NCBI GenBank assembly: GCA_032173965.1
Contig: CM063313.1
Coordinates: 669,305-733,304, forward strand
From: Sitta carolinensis
Lineage: Eukaryota > Chordata > Aves > Passeriformes > Sittidae
Direction of reading: 5' to 3'
Length of the DNA: 64,000 nucleotides
In this document: piece after piece, positions 1-13,678 of the stretch
How the letters are laid out: each line of letters begins with the position of its first letter
How positions within the stretch are numbered: position 1 is the stretch's first letter
The notes under the pieces: model-generated
Seen by the model: only the letters and a program-made list of their open reading frames with translations
What the model was told of the DNA's origin: nothing
Database searches by the model: none
Position numbers and translations under genes: made by a program

Positions 1-3000
1 TTGGGGCACTGCTTTGTGGAGTTTTGCTCACTTTCACTAGCTTGTAGACACTATCTTTTTCCTTCTCCTTTCTTCATTCAGGCAATCAATCACCTCTTTG
101 CTTGGTTACAGATGCCTTTGGACCAGGGCTGACATCTGGAAGCACCCACAGCACTTAAGCTTGTTCTCTCCCAGGGCCCTGCCTTTGCATGAGGTTTTGA
201 TTTACTGTTTACTATTTCAGGCTTGTAACAAGTAGGCATCCCAAAGCCTTTTAGACACACTTACTGTCTGAGTCAGATAGTCCTAGAGGTCATGTACAGA
301 TTGAGACTGAACAGTGAAACATCTGCATACGCTTAACCTTACTTCACTTCTGGCATTGCTCTTGAGTGTTATTTGGGCTTTGATCAGACCTATTTATTCA
401 GCCCAGGATCTTTCCTTTCCTTAATATCCTTTCACATGCCTGCTTCTCCAGACTGGAGTCTCCTCTTGTTTCTGAAATCAGGTTTTGCTTCTGCTTTTTC
501 AGTTTTAATCCAAAATTGGCCAGTGGGAACAGCATGTTTTTATGTAACTGTAGGTCCTCTTTGTCAAAGGGTTAGTTAACAAGACAATACATATACCCTC
601 AGGAGCTGATTTGTTTGTCAGACTCGAAAAACTGGTTCATCTTGACAATAGTAATTTCTTTGTGTAAGGGTCTCTGTCTGAATGACATGGGCAGTTATCT
701 ATTTAGAGTGCAAATAACCTTCATTTTCATAACACAGTTTGCAGAAGTGCAAAACCAACCCATGGTACAAAGATTCTCAAAACATGTAACCTGGCTTTTA
801 TTGCCCTGTTAACTGTTTCCCAGCGTCTTTGTCTCATGAGCTATGGATCTTTCTGTCCTCGCTTCAGGCTCCTGAGAAATTTCTAAATTGAGCATTAGAT
901 ATTTTTATCAAAGACTAGAGTCAAATTTTTCACTAGTAGATGGAAGCCTCTTAGCAATGAAATTTACATTGTCAAGATTTCTCTATATGCATATATCCCT
1001 TACGATACTGTCCTAACTAGAAGCTGCTATAATTCACTTTATTTTGTGGAGCTTTCTGGTGAATTATTTTCTTTCTCAGTAATTTCTCTGTTTAGGATCC
1101 CTCCTGAGAAATCTTTACTGTATTAGCTTCAGCTTTGCTGCATCTTTATCTTTAAATAGCTCTTTTAAATTTGCTTAGGCAAATCTGGGGTTTCGTCTGT
1201 CTTCAGCGGTATTAAAATGGTATCTGAAGGGAGTGTTACCTGGGTAAGAAGACACACCACTAGACGATACTATAAATGAGAGACAGATGGATTGCTGCTC
1301 AGAGACAACAAGATTATGGGTAGAAACCTGTTTACCTTTTGCAATACAGCCGCTGAGCTGAACAAGTCATCAGAACAGAATGGAGCTGAATAATGCATGT
1401 CTCTAACAGTCTCTAATTCTTCGAGCTGGAGGAGAGTTTCTTACACCAAAACTCCTCTTGCAGAGTTATGTATCCAGACCTGAATGTTGGAAAGCAGTTT
1501 TGGTGTGTTTTTGCTTTGTTTGCAAGTGCAGATGTGTTGTTGACTAGCTAATAGATGGACTCTGGTCTTTTGGCAAAGACTACCCTTTTCTGGAGTTGTC
1601 TGGGCACTACCTGGAGTAGATTGTTTCTCCCTTCAGAATGATTCCTTTCCACAGTCTTTTTGTGCCAGGAGGAGTCATGGACTACAAAGAGGAAGTTAAC
1701 ATGCAGGAAATTTGGTACCAAGACCAGACACAGCTCCTCAGTTGCATTGGGCCACCACAGGACAAAAGCCAGTACAAGCAACCCCTGACAGGGTTGCTGT
1801 GGTGCTGGCTTTTGAGCTCTAGGGCATTCTGAACTGAATGCTCATGCACAGTTTTTAATTCCTATAGGTGAGGAAAAGATTGCAGTCATACAGGCTATTT
1901 TTGGGGATGGGATTTTGCCAGTCATGCACTGAGTGATCTTCTTTGCATCCTGTGTTTTTGCCATTTGAGCTGAAGAGGAAGAGGCAAAAAACTGTATGTC
2001 AGGTGCAGGTTTTTCAGTACCTGAGATTAGAACTGAAATGAGAAGTTAAAACCTTGGCATGACTAACCTGCAGGTACCTGTGCTATTACTGAATGAAGGA
2101 TCAGGACAGATTCCACCCTTTCTCTGTGTGTCCATCTTTTCACAGGAGGTGCCAAATCAATGGCTCGCAGCAGATGGGTCCTTGAGGAGAAGGAGCTCCA
2201 TGGCATGAAAATCTCTACCAGATTTCCATCTGTTCTTCTATATAACTGAGGGAGAGACACTTAGGAAGGGAAGTCTGTGACTTAATGATCAAACAGGGTG
2301 ATGTTTTACATGTCTTCAAATATGGGACTCAGTTACAGATGGATTAAGGATGTGGGTCATGTACCACAGGGGTGAGAAAATGCACGAGGCTTGGGCTTTC
2401 CATTTTGTGTAACTAATTTCAGCATAATTAGTGTTTATCAGGGAAAGATGGCATAGAATTATTAAACTGTCTTCTCTTTGTTCTGCCCATGTGTGACTCC
2501 ACAGGTTATCACCTCCAGGGACATCTTTTAGGAAATAAATGCTGTGAGGAAATACATCTATATGGAAACACATCTCAGATCTCGAAGGTGATGGTGCTGG
2601 AGATGAGCCTGCATGTCACTCCTGACACTGTTCCCAAGTCACATTCACTTTTTGTTTGGAGTGAACAAATTGTTTTGGTGTGTGGCCACCCTAAGGAATT
2701 CTTACTTGTGCACAAACTGAGCCACAACTCAAAAGGCATTGTGCTGTGGGACACTGAGCAAATGCTTCTGGTGATCTTGGAGTGGAGGCAGAGCTCAGAA
2801 AGTGGCTATAGCTATTTATATTCTCTCTCCTTCTTCATCAGGCCAAACAATTCAGACAGAACAACTTTTCTGGTTATAGTGGAGCAAATTCTTTTTAGTG
2901 TTCAGTGCCTTGATACATCTTGGGACTAAAACCCTTCCCAGCAAACAAAATCACCCAGTGCTGTGATGGCTTAAGTGAAATGACAGCATACTTCTGAGGT

Positions 3001-4614
3001 CTCAGAAGAGCTATAAATCCAAAGCCTGTGTGCCATATGCCATAGATGTGGGGCCCTGACCCAAGTATTCCATAGCTGGGAGCATTTGTAGGGAAAAGTA
3101 GGATCTAGAAAGTTGTGTAAGACATTGTTCTCCTGATATGACAGTGAAGTAAACTGATTCTAGCTCTTCCAGGCAAGGAGGAAAGCAGCATCTGGGAGTA
3201 ATGGGATAGACTATTAAAATTCTTCTTCTTTTAATCAGGTACTTTCCAAAGTACTGTGTGGTACAGTGCACCTGGGGTCCCAGCCAGGGCTGTGGCTCTA
3301 CTGTTAGGGCCAAACTACACCTGTGCAACCACTGTCAGCTGTGAGATCATCCAGGGACAGGGTTTTTTGGAGAGCACATCTCCAGCTGACATCAGTGAGG
3401 CCTTTCTCTCAAAGTGGCAGCTATCAAAATGCTGTTTACGAGCAAGACTCACAAACTAATTAGTCACTAGGCCCATTAATCAGGAAGACTAGAAATAATT
3501 CAGCAGAATTCATGCTGTCAGCAAGGATGAGAAGAGCCCTCTCTATGACAGCTTACCTTGCATTTTGATCATTAGGTGATTCGGAGTTTAGTCCATCCGT
3601 CTTGTTTATCTGCCCTCAGGGGAAAATAATCCCTGCATCCCAGCCATCTCGACAAGTTTGAAATTCAAACATATTTTCAGTTCTGTCAGTAAAATATCAA
3701 GTGGGCACATTTGGATGAGTATTGACACACAACGGCGCCGCTGCCTTTTTTTTTTTTTCCAAATGTATTGTCAACAAATCCCTGCTTTGCCTGCTGCTCC
3801 CTGTGCACAGGACGTCAAACCCATATTAGGAAAAGTGAAGATTGGGGTGCATGAATGGGGTCATTTAGAAACAGCTAAACTGAAGCATTCTAATTATTCT
3901 TAGTAGGCTTCCAAGCCAAAGGCATTCTCCATTGTAACTCCACCTTCTTATGTTTTGGTGAGATTTATATATTTGTGTTTGAGCAAGAGATGTACCTTAA
4001 AATAATCAAGCCAGTGTTTATTTTGGCTTCCTTTGACTCTTTCCCCCCACACCAGAAATCCACCCAGAGCCCTGTGCAGTAAAATATTTCTTTAACAGAT
4101 GCATAGCACTCTGTTGGTACAAAGTGGATTGGTCACTCTGAAAAGCACACACTAACAAAGCAGGAACAGATGGTTTCGAGTCTTGGTATGGAGCTGTTGT
4201 GGCTACTGTTTTTTCATTAAGCATTAATTGCTGGAGGTGGAAATCATGCTTCTGAGTGTGCCAAGGAGATGGGTCTGGCTGTGTAACTCTGATGCACTGA
4301 GTGGAGCAGAGAAGGGAGAAGTCTGTCTGGAAACCTGGGATACCATGAATTTCTGCCCTGCACCATAAGGACTGCCTGTCTTCTCTGCTTTACAAGTCAC
4401 TGTCTGGGATGCAGAGGAATTTCCATGCCAACCAAGGGAAGCTCTGGGAGTGGAAGCAATCCTGGGGTATAAAATGTGTTATCTTTCAAAAGAAGGTCTT
4501 CCTGAGAAGAACTGTTTGACTTGCTTGAGGTGAAATGAACATGCAGTTGAAACTGAGGCAAGATGATATGATGGGAATGTGGACCAGGCCAAGAGTATGT
4601 TCAATTTTGGTTTT
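1..4614. other. Unique AT-rich non-coding stretch
   Basis: No recognisable gene or repeat was seen here. Open frames of up to 146 codons (plus strand, 2489-2929) lack codon structure I can relate to a protein family. They also lack a convincing acceptor-donor pair. A short T run sits near 3748-3760. The sequence reads like ordinary avian intronic or intergenic DNA. Confidence 0.6.
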
Positions 4615-4672
4615 GTATATACATACATACAAATATATATGTATGTATGTATATATGTATTTGTTTTGTAAA
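4615..4672. repeat. TA/TATG/CATA-rich microsatellite
   Basis: This is an imperfect run of TATA, CATA and TATG units, partly self-complementary because the left part carries ACATACATAC and the right part GTATGTATGT. It is a low-complexity tract, probably length-variable. No coding meaning is inferred. Confidence 0.75.
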
Positions 4673-4828
4673 TATTATGTTTTGTACTTTTAGTGTTACA
4701 AGGGAAAGCACTGGATCCTGATGTTGTGGACTCAAAGTTCCTATTTTCCTGTGGAGTTTTTGTGTATAAATACCAGTTTTAATGCTTTTTTTTACCTCCA
4801 TAGTATATGTTCTTTTTCCATAATACTA

Positions 4829-4847
4829 CCCCCCCCCCCCCCCCCCC
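4829..4847 (+). repeat. Poly(C) homopolymer of 19 bases
   Basis: An uninterrupted run of 19 C lies between AATACTA and AGATTC. Long C runs are much rarer than A/T runs in vertebrate genomes. The minus strand is a G19 run, which can form a G-quadruplex. The length may be affected by sequencing or assembly error. Confidence 0.9.
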
Positions 4848-6429
4848 AGATTCTCTCAGGATTTATCAAAGAAATCTACTGTACCAAAATATTAAAAGAA
4901 TCACTATCATTTGTGAAAGAGGGAAACCTGTACTCCAGCTACTATTTAATGACAGAACTACAGTTTTTCTCAATGTTTCTATTTCTGCTGCTTTTAAAAA
5001 AAAAATTTAAATCCTTTTCACTTCATTACTTTCCACCTTTGCTCTCCTGCTCAATATTTGTTGTCACAGAGATGTTATTTCTTACACTAACCCTACTGGG
5101 ATAGTTTAACCAGGTTCCTCATCATGGGAGATGCAGCCTAGGAGTGGCATCTCTTTCTTTCAAATCCACATCAAATACGGAGTTTCACAACTGTAGTACT
5201 GCTCCAACTTTATTACAGCTCTGTATGGTGCTTTGGAGCTCTTCTACCTTAAAACCTATACCTTGTGCACAATCTTCTTTACCTGTACCCTTGTTTGATT
5301 TTTCAAAGGAAAACATCTGATTCTACACAGTACATATAAATATAGACAGTGTGATATATCTGATTATGTCCAGGTTGCTTGTTAAAATGTGGAGATTAGA
5401 AAGCCAGACTTTGATATTCTGGCTGTGTGCTCCTGTTTCTGCTGTTACACTCTGCCTTTATCCCACACGTGCTGTATTTTGGAGAACTTTCCACAACATC
5501 ATTAAGTTTTCCATCTGTCTTGAAGCCTTGATAGGTTCATCCAGTTTCATTTTGAGCTAATGGAGGGAGAACAAATCAAAAATGTCTGACAAATAGCAAA
5601 ATGTCCTCATGTTGTCAAATGAAATGTATCAGTGCTTCAAAAGGAAGGATAAAAATTCTATGTTTTGACTTTTATGTATTATAATGCAAAATAAAAAAAC
5701 CAAACCAAACCAAAACAAAAAACAGGTCAAAATTAATTTCATACTAGAACAAGCCAGTGGAGTTTTACCTGTAGGCTGTAATTTTTTTTCAGAGTGAAAG
5801 GTTTCATATATGTGTAAGAAGATACTGTTCTCCCTTTTTATGATTCTTCTTATCAGTCTTATTGTGCCTTTGTGTGATCCTTCTTTGTGCTGCATCTTAC
5901 AATACGTTAGCATTTATTCCTTGTAATTCACACACTGATAATTAGAAGTTTCCCAAGTATACTTCATTTTTAGTATTATTTCTTCTACCCTTCTTAAAAA
6001 CCTCCGTAGAAACCAAAGACGAAGTAAAACTTGGAAGACTCTTGTGTTTTGGAGCTTTAAGCCCTGCTGTTTGATTGGTTTGGGGCTGTTGGAGTTCACA
6101 CTGTCCAAACCAACGTGGTGACTGAGCTTTTCTGATGATACTGTAAATTTGCATCAGTTCCCAGAGGTACATATCTCAGACCTCTTCTCTGATGAATAGG
6201 AAAATTCTGCTGCTGCTTCTGTTAGAGTAAATTAGCAGGAGGAGAAAATGAAGTGAGGCAAGAAGAAAGAGAGAGAATGACCTGTGAGACTGATTATGGT
6301 GGGGAAGAAGGAAGGATAAAAGTAGTAAATAGGCACAACTGGTTTTAATAAAAAACCACACCTTTTAATGCTTCTTATATCTGCCTTTCACAGTGGAAAG
6401 ATGTTTAGCATCAATTATAGAAGACGGGC
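4848..6429. other. Unique AT-rich non-coding stretch
   Basis: No gene was recognised. A CAAA/CCAAA-rich A tract lies at about 5690-5723. The open frames are short and unrelated to anything I know. The 4721-5104 plus-strand frame exists mainly because it reads through the C run as proline codons. Confidence 0.6.
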
Positions 6430-6487
6430 TTTATTTATTTATTTATTTATTTGTCTGATTGTTTGTTTATTTATTTATTTATTTATA
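6430..6487 (+). repeat. (TTTA)n tetranucleotide repeat, interrupted
   Basis: Two blocks of TTTA units are separated by a TTTG/TCTGATTG interruption at about 6452-6464. This is a typical vertebrate tetranucleotide microsatellite. The interruption suggests an old allele that has partly decayed. Confidence 0.9.
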
Positions 6488-9400
6488 ATTTCACTGCTCG
6501 TTTAAGGTAACTCAGAGTATTATTTTATCCCATCAGCAGCCAGCCCTTCCAGCTTGGCACAGGAGTCAGTTGTTAGTGCACATTTGACCGTCCATCTCCA
6601 ATTACCCACTATTGCTTCCTTATTCATCCATGTACCAATGGCTAATGCACATTCTCTTGCTGGTAATTCTTTGAGCTTTTATCTTTCCCTGTTGCAGCAG
6701 TGGTCATCTGCCCACTAGAAGTGTGAGGTGCACTGAAGTCCTTGGAAGAAGGACTGGTACACCCAGATCTGCCACTGGTATTCTGGGTGCACTTCAGTCT
6801 CTCACAGCCTCTGCATTCCTCAGTTCCCAACCTGTTAAAAATTTCCTTTGTCTCCCTATCCTGTAAACTATTATTTTCCAAGGCTTACCTTTAAGGGTTG
6901 TGTCCTTCATGCAGCTCTAAAATACTGTAACATAAATAAGATTGGATGAAAAATTGGTATAACACAAATTTTCCCTTATGTCTGTGCATTTCCCAAAGAA
7001 AAGAAAGATGTTAATCTCTTTGATCTTTAACTGAAAATTTTTTTAATTCGGTTTGAAATGAGACTTTTGTCATGTTGGGAAAATCCATTAGGATGACCAG
7101 ATGACCACCAGATTCTGGTGATATGTTTTAGATGGCCCAAAATCTATTCTGGCTTTCCAGACTAAAAGCTGATTACCTTTTTCTTACCTATGGAAATTTT
7201 TAGAGCAATCACCATACTTTTCTTCCTTCAAAACATACCAAATATTATTTAAAGCTGCTAAGGAGATGAACAGTGTATTGGGACCATATTGCTCTCCTAT
7301 CATTTGGCATAATGGCTTTCTTTTTGTCATTTAAGATTAAAACACATATGGAACTTGCTTTAATTTGTCACTTTTATTTTCTGAGTTGCTGAGTTCCAGC
7401 TTCAGCTAGGATGTCACATTAATTCTGTTTAAATCTTGGGGAGAAAGCAGGTTGATTTGAGTTAACTGTGTACTGTATAATGATTCTGAGCTTAAGCAGC
7501 GTTATCTCCAGCAAATGTCTTTTCTGCAATAGTCATCTATGTGAAGCCCTGGAGCAATTCTTGGCTTTTTCACTCATATCACTTCACTATCAAAGCTGAA
7601 ATGATTAATATTCACAGAAAAAAATAGATTTTCTCACAGCAAATTTTCCTTTCTATTTCTGTTTGGTGAGAACCAAGACTTCTGCATACATTATACAGAT
7701 CAGCTAGAACCAGTCTGAGGAGTGAGGATTTGTATCTGTGGCAGTGATACAAATACATCACTGTGATTAGCAGAAAGGAATGGTAAACTTGTCCACATTC
7801 CTAGCACGCACACCTTTTTCACCTAGCCTTTTGTCCTGCTTCTTCTGTTAGCTGTGGTGGTAATAAAATCAAGGATAGTGCTCTTGAACAGGATGGGTTT
7901 CTGCAGTGTGGAAAAAAATTGAATTGCACCCCTTTTGTCACTGTAAGAACAGCAGCCCCACATGGTATTTTCTGATGGACAGCAGCTGCTCAGCAGCCAC
8001 TTAATGTAGCAGCATCCTGGGGTGACAGTGGGGTATGACCTTGGCCCAGGCACAAGCAGAACCTGCCAAGTCTGGTAAAGACCAAGAGTATGATGGTTTC
8101 CAAGAGCAGATGCTGACTGAATTGCTCCCAACAGCTCCCTAGTCCTGAAAGTGCCCAGGACTTCTAAAATGTAAACAGTTTCCATCAAAACCAAGGTGTC
8201 CATCCAGGAGTTGGAGATGCCTGTTAATTAAAAACAGGAACAAAGCAGCCAGAACTTGACTCAGGTGCATGAGCTGGTTTCCAAAAGCTGGTTTTAAAAG
8301 AGATGCTTAGAGTTGTTTCCGATGTTAAGTCAGCTGTGAACTTTGCACTGGTGAGGTGGACCTTAGATGACATCCCAGGAGTCAGTGATTCACAGGAGGA
8401 GAGTCTTCCTATGAATCTTCTGTTGTGAAAATGGTGACTGCTCACACATTTAATCAGGGCACACTTCACCCTGCAAAAGCAAGCAGCCTCTCTCCTTTAG
8501 AAAATCTTTTTTGTCCAATCATGTCAGCCTAAGGTCTGTATCTATATATGAAATGTTATATGTAGGTATAAATAGGCATTGATTTATCAATAGGTCTCTC
8601 TCTATATGTATATTTTGGTGTATTTCCTCTTCAGGAGGTGGAACCCCTTTGTTTTCATGTTGGAACATAAGAGGAGACCTCCTGCTGTGGCTTCCAATCA
8701 AAAAAGGGTTTGGTTTTGGGTGAGAACAGCCTCCAAGACAAAAGCATTTTTGTGTCAAACCTGTGGTCTCTCCAGTCACACCTTCAGCTTGGGGTGTGCT
8801 CCTGGCCAATTTAAGGGAGACCAGTAAGAAGAAACAACCACTTTTACTGTTGCTAGCCATTTTTATGTTTTTTTGTAGGAACACCATAAAGAGAACACAG
8901 CATGAATTTGATCATTCTGTTGGTGAGCCAGCAAATAACCTGAGCAGATAATGCAGACAAATACAAATCAATAAAAGCTGTGGTGAATAAAAAAGAGCAT
9001 TCTGCATGGGGTGGAACATGTTTGCCAGAGCTCTAGAAAGACCATGGCCAAGGATGCCTCCCAAGACATCACCATGCCTGGTGGAGAAGGCAGGCTGAGT
9101 ACCAGGATGTGTCACTTCGAGGGGTAAAAAAGAAGTGAGAAGCAGTGATTTGCACCTCTTCAGGAATTTCATGTTAAGATCACTCCCTTTGGGGCTGCGC
9201 AGAGGCAATGGCAGTGCCTCTGGAGGAGACACAGCTTGGGACAATCAGGAGCAGCTCTTTCAGGAGGAGTCTGATGTGGCTGTGCAGGGGCCAGTGTCAG
9301 GCAGTGTGGACTGTGTCCTGCTGAACCACCGAGCCTGTGCGTGGAGCAAGGAGGCTGCAGTTTGGTATTCCATGCTGGAAAGCCATGAAAAGCCTCTGCT

Positions 9401-10887
9401 GGCAATGGTGGGGCTGCACATGTGAATCCAGAGCAAGCTGGCACACCATAAAGGTCACCAGACCACCCAGCATTGTGCAGAAAGATGATTTCTAAGATGC
9501 TTGGAGAGGTGAGGATGGGACTGGAAGTTATGTTGAAATTCCTGCAAATGAGTATCTGGCCTTTCCCTGTGCTGTGTGCCTCTGACATGCCTGTAAGACA
9601 ATGAGAGATGAAAATGCTCTGGAACTGATTCCCATCTTCACTGAGAAGCTTCTCTTTTGGCATTGGCAGCATATTTGCTGCATTTGTTTGCTCCCTGAAG
9701 ACTTTTTTAATTTTAAAAGGTGAAGGAGAAATAAGCTTTTACTTCAGAAATTGTTTGAGTCTGTAACTTTTGGTGTTTTGTTCTGTGGCATAAAAGCACA
9801 AGGTGTCTAATGGACTTTTCAAGGAAGTAATTATCTGGTGTACATTCTTAAAGCTTAAAGTTTTTATTGATATTTATATGTGTAGGTAAAAAAATACAGT
9901 GATAAAATTTTAATCTATTTTTTGCATCAATACAAAACAACAGTCAATGCCATTCTTAGACAAACTTCGTAGCTATTGTTTCTTAACCCTGCAATTGTGC
10001 AGGGGGAGAAAAGTAGGAGGGGAAAGTTGTACTGATGTAGCTATGGCTGTTGTTTAGCAATTCTTCTTGATATAATGGTGCTTGATCAAGACATTTTATT
10101 TTCATTCATTATAATGAAGTCTTACTCTCCTTCATTTTAACTTAACCATTCAATATTTTTAAAGTCTGGAGAGTAGCAGTTGTGCTCCCAGGATATTTCC
10201 TGAAGAGAAATATAATCTGGCAGGCTGGTATGATTGCAGACTGTGACCCTTTAGCAGTGCCTTCCCCATCTTTTCAGTGGGGCTGGCTGCTTCTCTTCTT
10301 CCTTTTTATATTTCTCTCCCCTAGCTGAGGTCTCTATGCTCTCTCAACCTCTCCGTTGCTGCCTCTTTCCCTAAAACTGTTGTCCACCCTTAATGCATTT
10401 GCTCTTATTGAAGTATATCCAGAAATAGCTTCCAGATGCTGTCATAGATGTCCATTTCATTATTTCTGGTGAAGGGATTTCACTTAAGCATAGCTCCACT
10501 AAGAAAAGCAGGAGTCTCTGCCTAGTCTACATCTGCTCATCTAGTTCATCTCTGCAATCATCTTGGCCGGCAGCACAGTTTTAAAAAAATCCAGTTTTTT
10601 TTTTTTTTCTGTGTTCATGACAAACTTTTGGAATTGAGTGGGTATGTTCCCAGACACCAAACTTTGCAGTGCTTAGTAAGGTTATTTTCTAAAAGTGGTA
10701 CAGCCACGCTAATAAAATGTCTCAAAGGAGTGGCTGAACCTGTTCTTCATTCATCAGAGCTCCTGAGGCTCCCAAGAGGGAGGTGTTTACTCATCCAGGA
10801 AGCTTTGATGGGGATGAGAGTGTGGTAGGAGAGAGTCTTCAGTCCATAAAGAGCCAACAGTAGATTTCCACTCCAAAAATATATTTG
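6488..10887. other. Unique non-coding stretch with a moderately GC-rich part
   Basis: No gene was recognised. The part from about 8.9 to 9.7 kb is more GC-rich than its surroundings. It carries open frames on both strands (plus 9135-9425; minus 9169-9672, 167 codons), but neither product is recognisable and no flanking splice sites convinced me. It may be an old, unrecognised repeat. A short T run sits near 10597-10608. Confidence 0.55.
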
Positions 10888-11755
10888 GAATCATCTAATC
10901 ATAGGATGCCAGATTGGAAAGGGACCTCAAGAATGATTTGATCCAACATTGGCAAAAGCAGGTTCTGGACAAGATGGCACTGCACTCTCTCCAGCTGAGT
11001 CATAAAAGTGAGCAGTGTTGGGAAACCCACCATTTCCCTGGAGAGACAATTCCAATGGCTAATTGTTCTCATTGTGAACAGTTTTCCTCTTATGTCTAAT
11101 TGGAATCTTCCCAGGAGTAAATTGTATCCATTACCCATTTTCCATGTGACTCCTTTTAAAAAGGGAGTCTCCATCCTCTCCGTAGCCACCCTTTGAGTAC
11201 TAGAACATGCTCATAAATTCTCCCCATGTTCTCCCCATGGCGTCCTTTTCTTAAGGCTGAATAAACCAAATTGTCTCAACTTCTCCTCAGCTGGCAGCTT
11301 CCCAGCCCTTTGATCATCTCTGTGGCCCTTCTTTGGACCTTCTCCATCTGGTCCATTGGGATTTTTTTTATGTAGCAGTGACCAAAACTGAAATCAGTGT
11401 TCCAGATGTGGCCTGACAAGGGCTGATTAGAGTGGGATAATGACTTTGTTATCTCTGCTGTTTGATGAAATACACATCCTGTTGGTTTGCTGTGCTGCAG
11501 CAGCTCACTGTTCACTCTCATGGAGCTTGTTGTCCACCAGGATCTCCAGGTCCTTGCCCACAGAGCTACTGCCAGCCAAATTTATATTCCTATTACTTTT
11601 TTATTCCTGGATTATGTGTTCCCAGGTGCAAGAGCTTACACTTGTCCTTGTTGAGCTTAAGTTTCTTGTTATCCCACTCTTCCAGACCTTTCCAAGGTCT
11701 TCCTGCAGGGCACCTTGAGCCCATCTTCCAGGTCACTTATAAAGATATTAAACTT
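10888..11755 (-). mobile_element. CR1 LINE, 5'-truncated copy (3' end at 10888)
   Basis: This is a CR1 non-LTR retrotransposon fragment on the minus strand. Its 3' end at 10888 shows the degenerate ATGATT-type tail and the typical terminal block (plus-strand view: GGAAAGGGACCTCAAGAATG then TGATCCAAC). The minus-strand frame at 10899-11189 keeps the C-terminal ORF2 signature: R-F-x-L-D-I-R-x-K-x-F-T, then H-W-N-x-L-x-R-E-M-V. The body continues through segments that on the plus strand read GTCTCAACTTCTCCTCAGCTGGCAG-like and CCACCAGGATCTCCAGGTCC-like, both familiar from CR1. It fades near AAAGATATTAAAC at about 11755. The element is dead: it is truncated at its 5' side, as most CR1 copies are, and holds stops and indels. 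The subfamily is not assigned. Confidence 0.92.
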
Positions 11756-13139
11756 AGGTGTATAACCTTATTTTTCTGATCACTTAACTCACACTGCATT
11801 AACTGTGTGAAAATCTTTCACTCCTTGTCATCATTGATCTAAAGGTCAGAACACCAAAGGATGTGAGGCCCAGGAGATGGAAGAAGGAGAAATATGCCAG
11901 CTTGGTCCTGTAGATCAATAACCAGAGAAAATGGGAGATCTGTCAGGCGAGTGAAAGGCAGATATAGGTCATAGGGAGCTGAAGAAAAAGGGCTGAGCAC
12001 TGAGGGTGGAGAGCTCTGTCAGTTGTGATGACGTGACCAGGATATCCTCTTTGCATTGAAATATGGCTCTGGTCCCAAAGCATGAAGAGGAAAACACCCA
12101 GCTGCAGTGAGAGCTGGAGCAGTTCAAGGTGTGGGTAGGGTCTGAGGCTATAAGAGAGCAGAGGCAGGACAGCCCAGCATGAGGAGAAAGCGCCAAGGAG
12201 ACCCTTTGTCATGGAATGGATAGAGAAAGGAGTGCCTGATGAACAGCCCCACTCAAAGAGCTGCTGGGGATGGGTTAGTGAGGCAGGGCCGAAAAGTCTG
12301 CCATGGGTAAAGGAGAGCCTGAAACTACAGCAATAGTCCTACTACCAGACAATTCCATTTTTCTCCTCGCTTTGGTGTTCCATGCTGCCTTGGTTTGGCA
12401 GCTCTGTCTCCAAAGGCCAATGCAGGCTCGATCTCATAAAGACCTGGTCTTTCTCATGGCAAATGCATGTGAACACCTCTTGACATAGATGCTCCAGTCT
12501 GCACTTGAAGATTCCTCCTTTCACAGGTGATCTGACATTCTCTCTGAAGAATGGATGTTTTCCTATCCTCCCGCAGTCCAAGGAGTTTTGCACTTCCCAG
12601 AGGCTTGTTTATTTTTAGTAGATAATTGTACCTCTAGATATTCAAGGTCTCTGGGTCTGGTTTTGAGTGTAGTCTCAGTGGGACTGTGTGGTCTGGAGAG
12701 TATTATGGCTGTGTTGTCGGGTAGCTTTGTTGTGGTTTTGAATTGCTCCATTTTTGTTTACACTCATTCATCTCTTATACTTGATAAAAGGTGTTTTTAT
12801 TTTTTTCTACATTATTAAGTATTGTATATACACACACATATATGTCTGTGTATATAAATATATACACAGCTTTATTGTGTCTGCCCTGAATAATTTCTGT
12901 GGCTCTCACTCATTTGCTTTCCACTCTCCTCTCACAATCACCTTGTTCTCTGCGCTTATTGACAGACCCTTTTGGTTACAGTGTCTCAAGAAGGATGTCT
13001 GTAATGGGACACAGTTTTGGCACTGAATGCATTGCCTATTTCCCTCCAGTACTGGCTAGAACCCCTGTTTAGGTCTGCAGGATTTGTAGCCTCTGGCAGG
13101 GAATGAATGTGTCGGTTACGTCTTCCCTGAAGTAACATT
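11756..13139. other. Unique non-coding stretch with a CA/TA microsatellite
   Basis: No gene was recognised. A mixed TATA/CACA/TGTG tract occupies about 12823-12869. The 11.94-12.3 kb part is purine-rich and somewhat GC-richer, without a recognised repeat family. Confidence 0.55.
12823..12869. repeat. TA/CA/TG mixed dinucleotide repeat
   Basis: Alternating purine-pyrimidine tract with TATATACACACACATATATG followed by TGTGTATATAAATATATACACA. It is partly self-complementary. This is low-complexity DNA. Confidence 0.75.
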
Positions 13140-13546
13140 TACAGGCCTGCTGGTTTTTTGGCAGGTGAGGAGGGACCCAGATGACCCACCACATCAGTGG
13201 TGCCTGCTGTGAGCCCCCAGAAAGAGCCTGGCTGCCCAGGCACCCTACAAACGGCTCTCCCTGTGAGTGGGAAGCTGATCTGTAGGAAGCAAAATGCAGG
13301 AAGATTCAGCAAGTCTTTCAGTGCCACATGTTCTTCACAGGCTGAGGACTGCTGGAGGCAGTTCGGTGTAGCGGGGTTGAACTGTCCTTTTAAAATCAGT
13401 CTTCAGTGTGCCTCGGTCTCCTCATAGGCTGTGGCATCCTCTGCTGAAAGCCCCCGAGGCTCTGCTGAGCTTGATGGACAATTCCTTTTCTTTCTTCCCC
13501 TTTGTGCTCTCTCACAAAGAGAAACTGCTTCTCTTCCAGGAGAGGA

Positions 13547-13565
13547 GGGAGGGAGGCAGGGAGGG
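13547..13565 (+). other. Putative G-quadruplex motif
   Basis: Four GGG runs at 13547-13549, 13551-13553, 13559-13561 and 13563-13565 are separated by loops of 1, 5 and 1 bases. Further GGG runs follow at 13575 and 13579. This fits the standard G3+N1-7 pattern for an intramolecular quadruplex on the plus strand. Formation in cells is not shown. Confidence 0.6.
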
Positions 13566-13664
13566 AAGAAAGGAGGGAGGGACGGAGAGGAGGATTTTCT
13601 TCTCGGCCTGGGATATCTGCACCTCCACACTTCCAGCCCTGTCCTACGGCCAGGCTGGATCGCC

Positions 13665-13678
13665 GTTGGTATGGCAAC
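13665..13678. promoter_or_regulatory. RFX X-box-like palindrome
   Basis: GTTGGTATGGCAAC matches 12 of 14 positions of the palindromic X-box form GTTGCCATGGCAAC bound by RFX transcription factors. The right half-site GGCAAC is perfect and the left half is GTTGGT. X-boxes typically lie close to the promoters of ciliary genes. Its location in a GC-rich patch just upstream of a good 5' splice site adds some weight. A single motif match can still be chance. Confidence 0.35.

Noticed and set aside
9169..9672. 167-codon minus frame in a GC-richer patch
   Set aside because: No recognisable domain, no convincing splice sites, and another open frame overlaps on the opposite strand.
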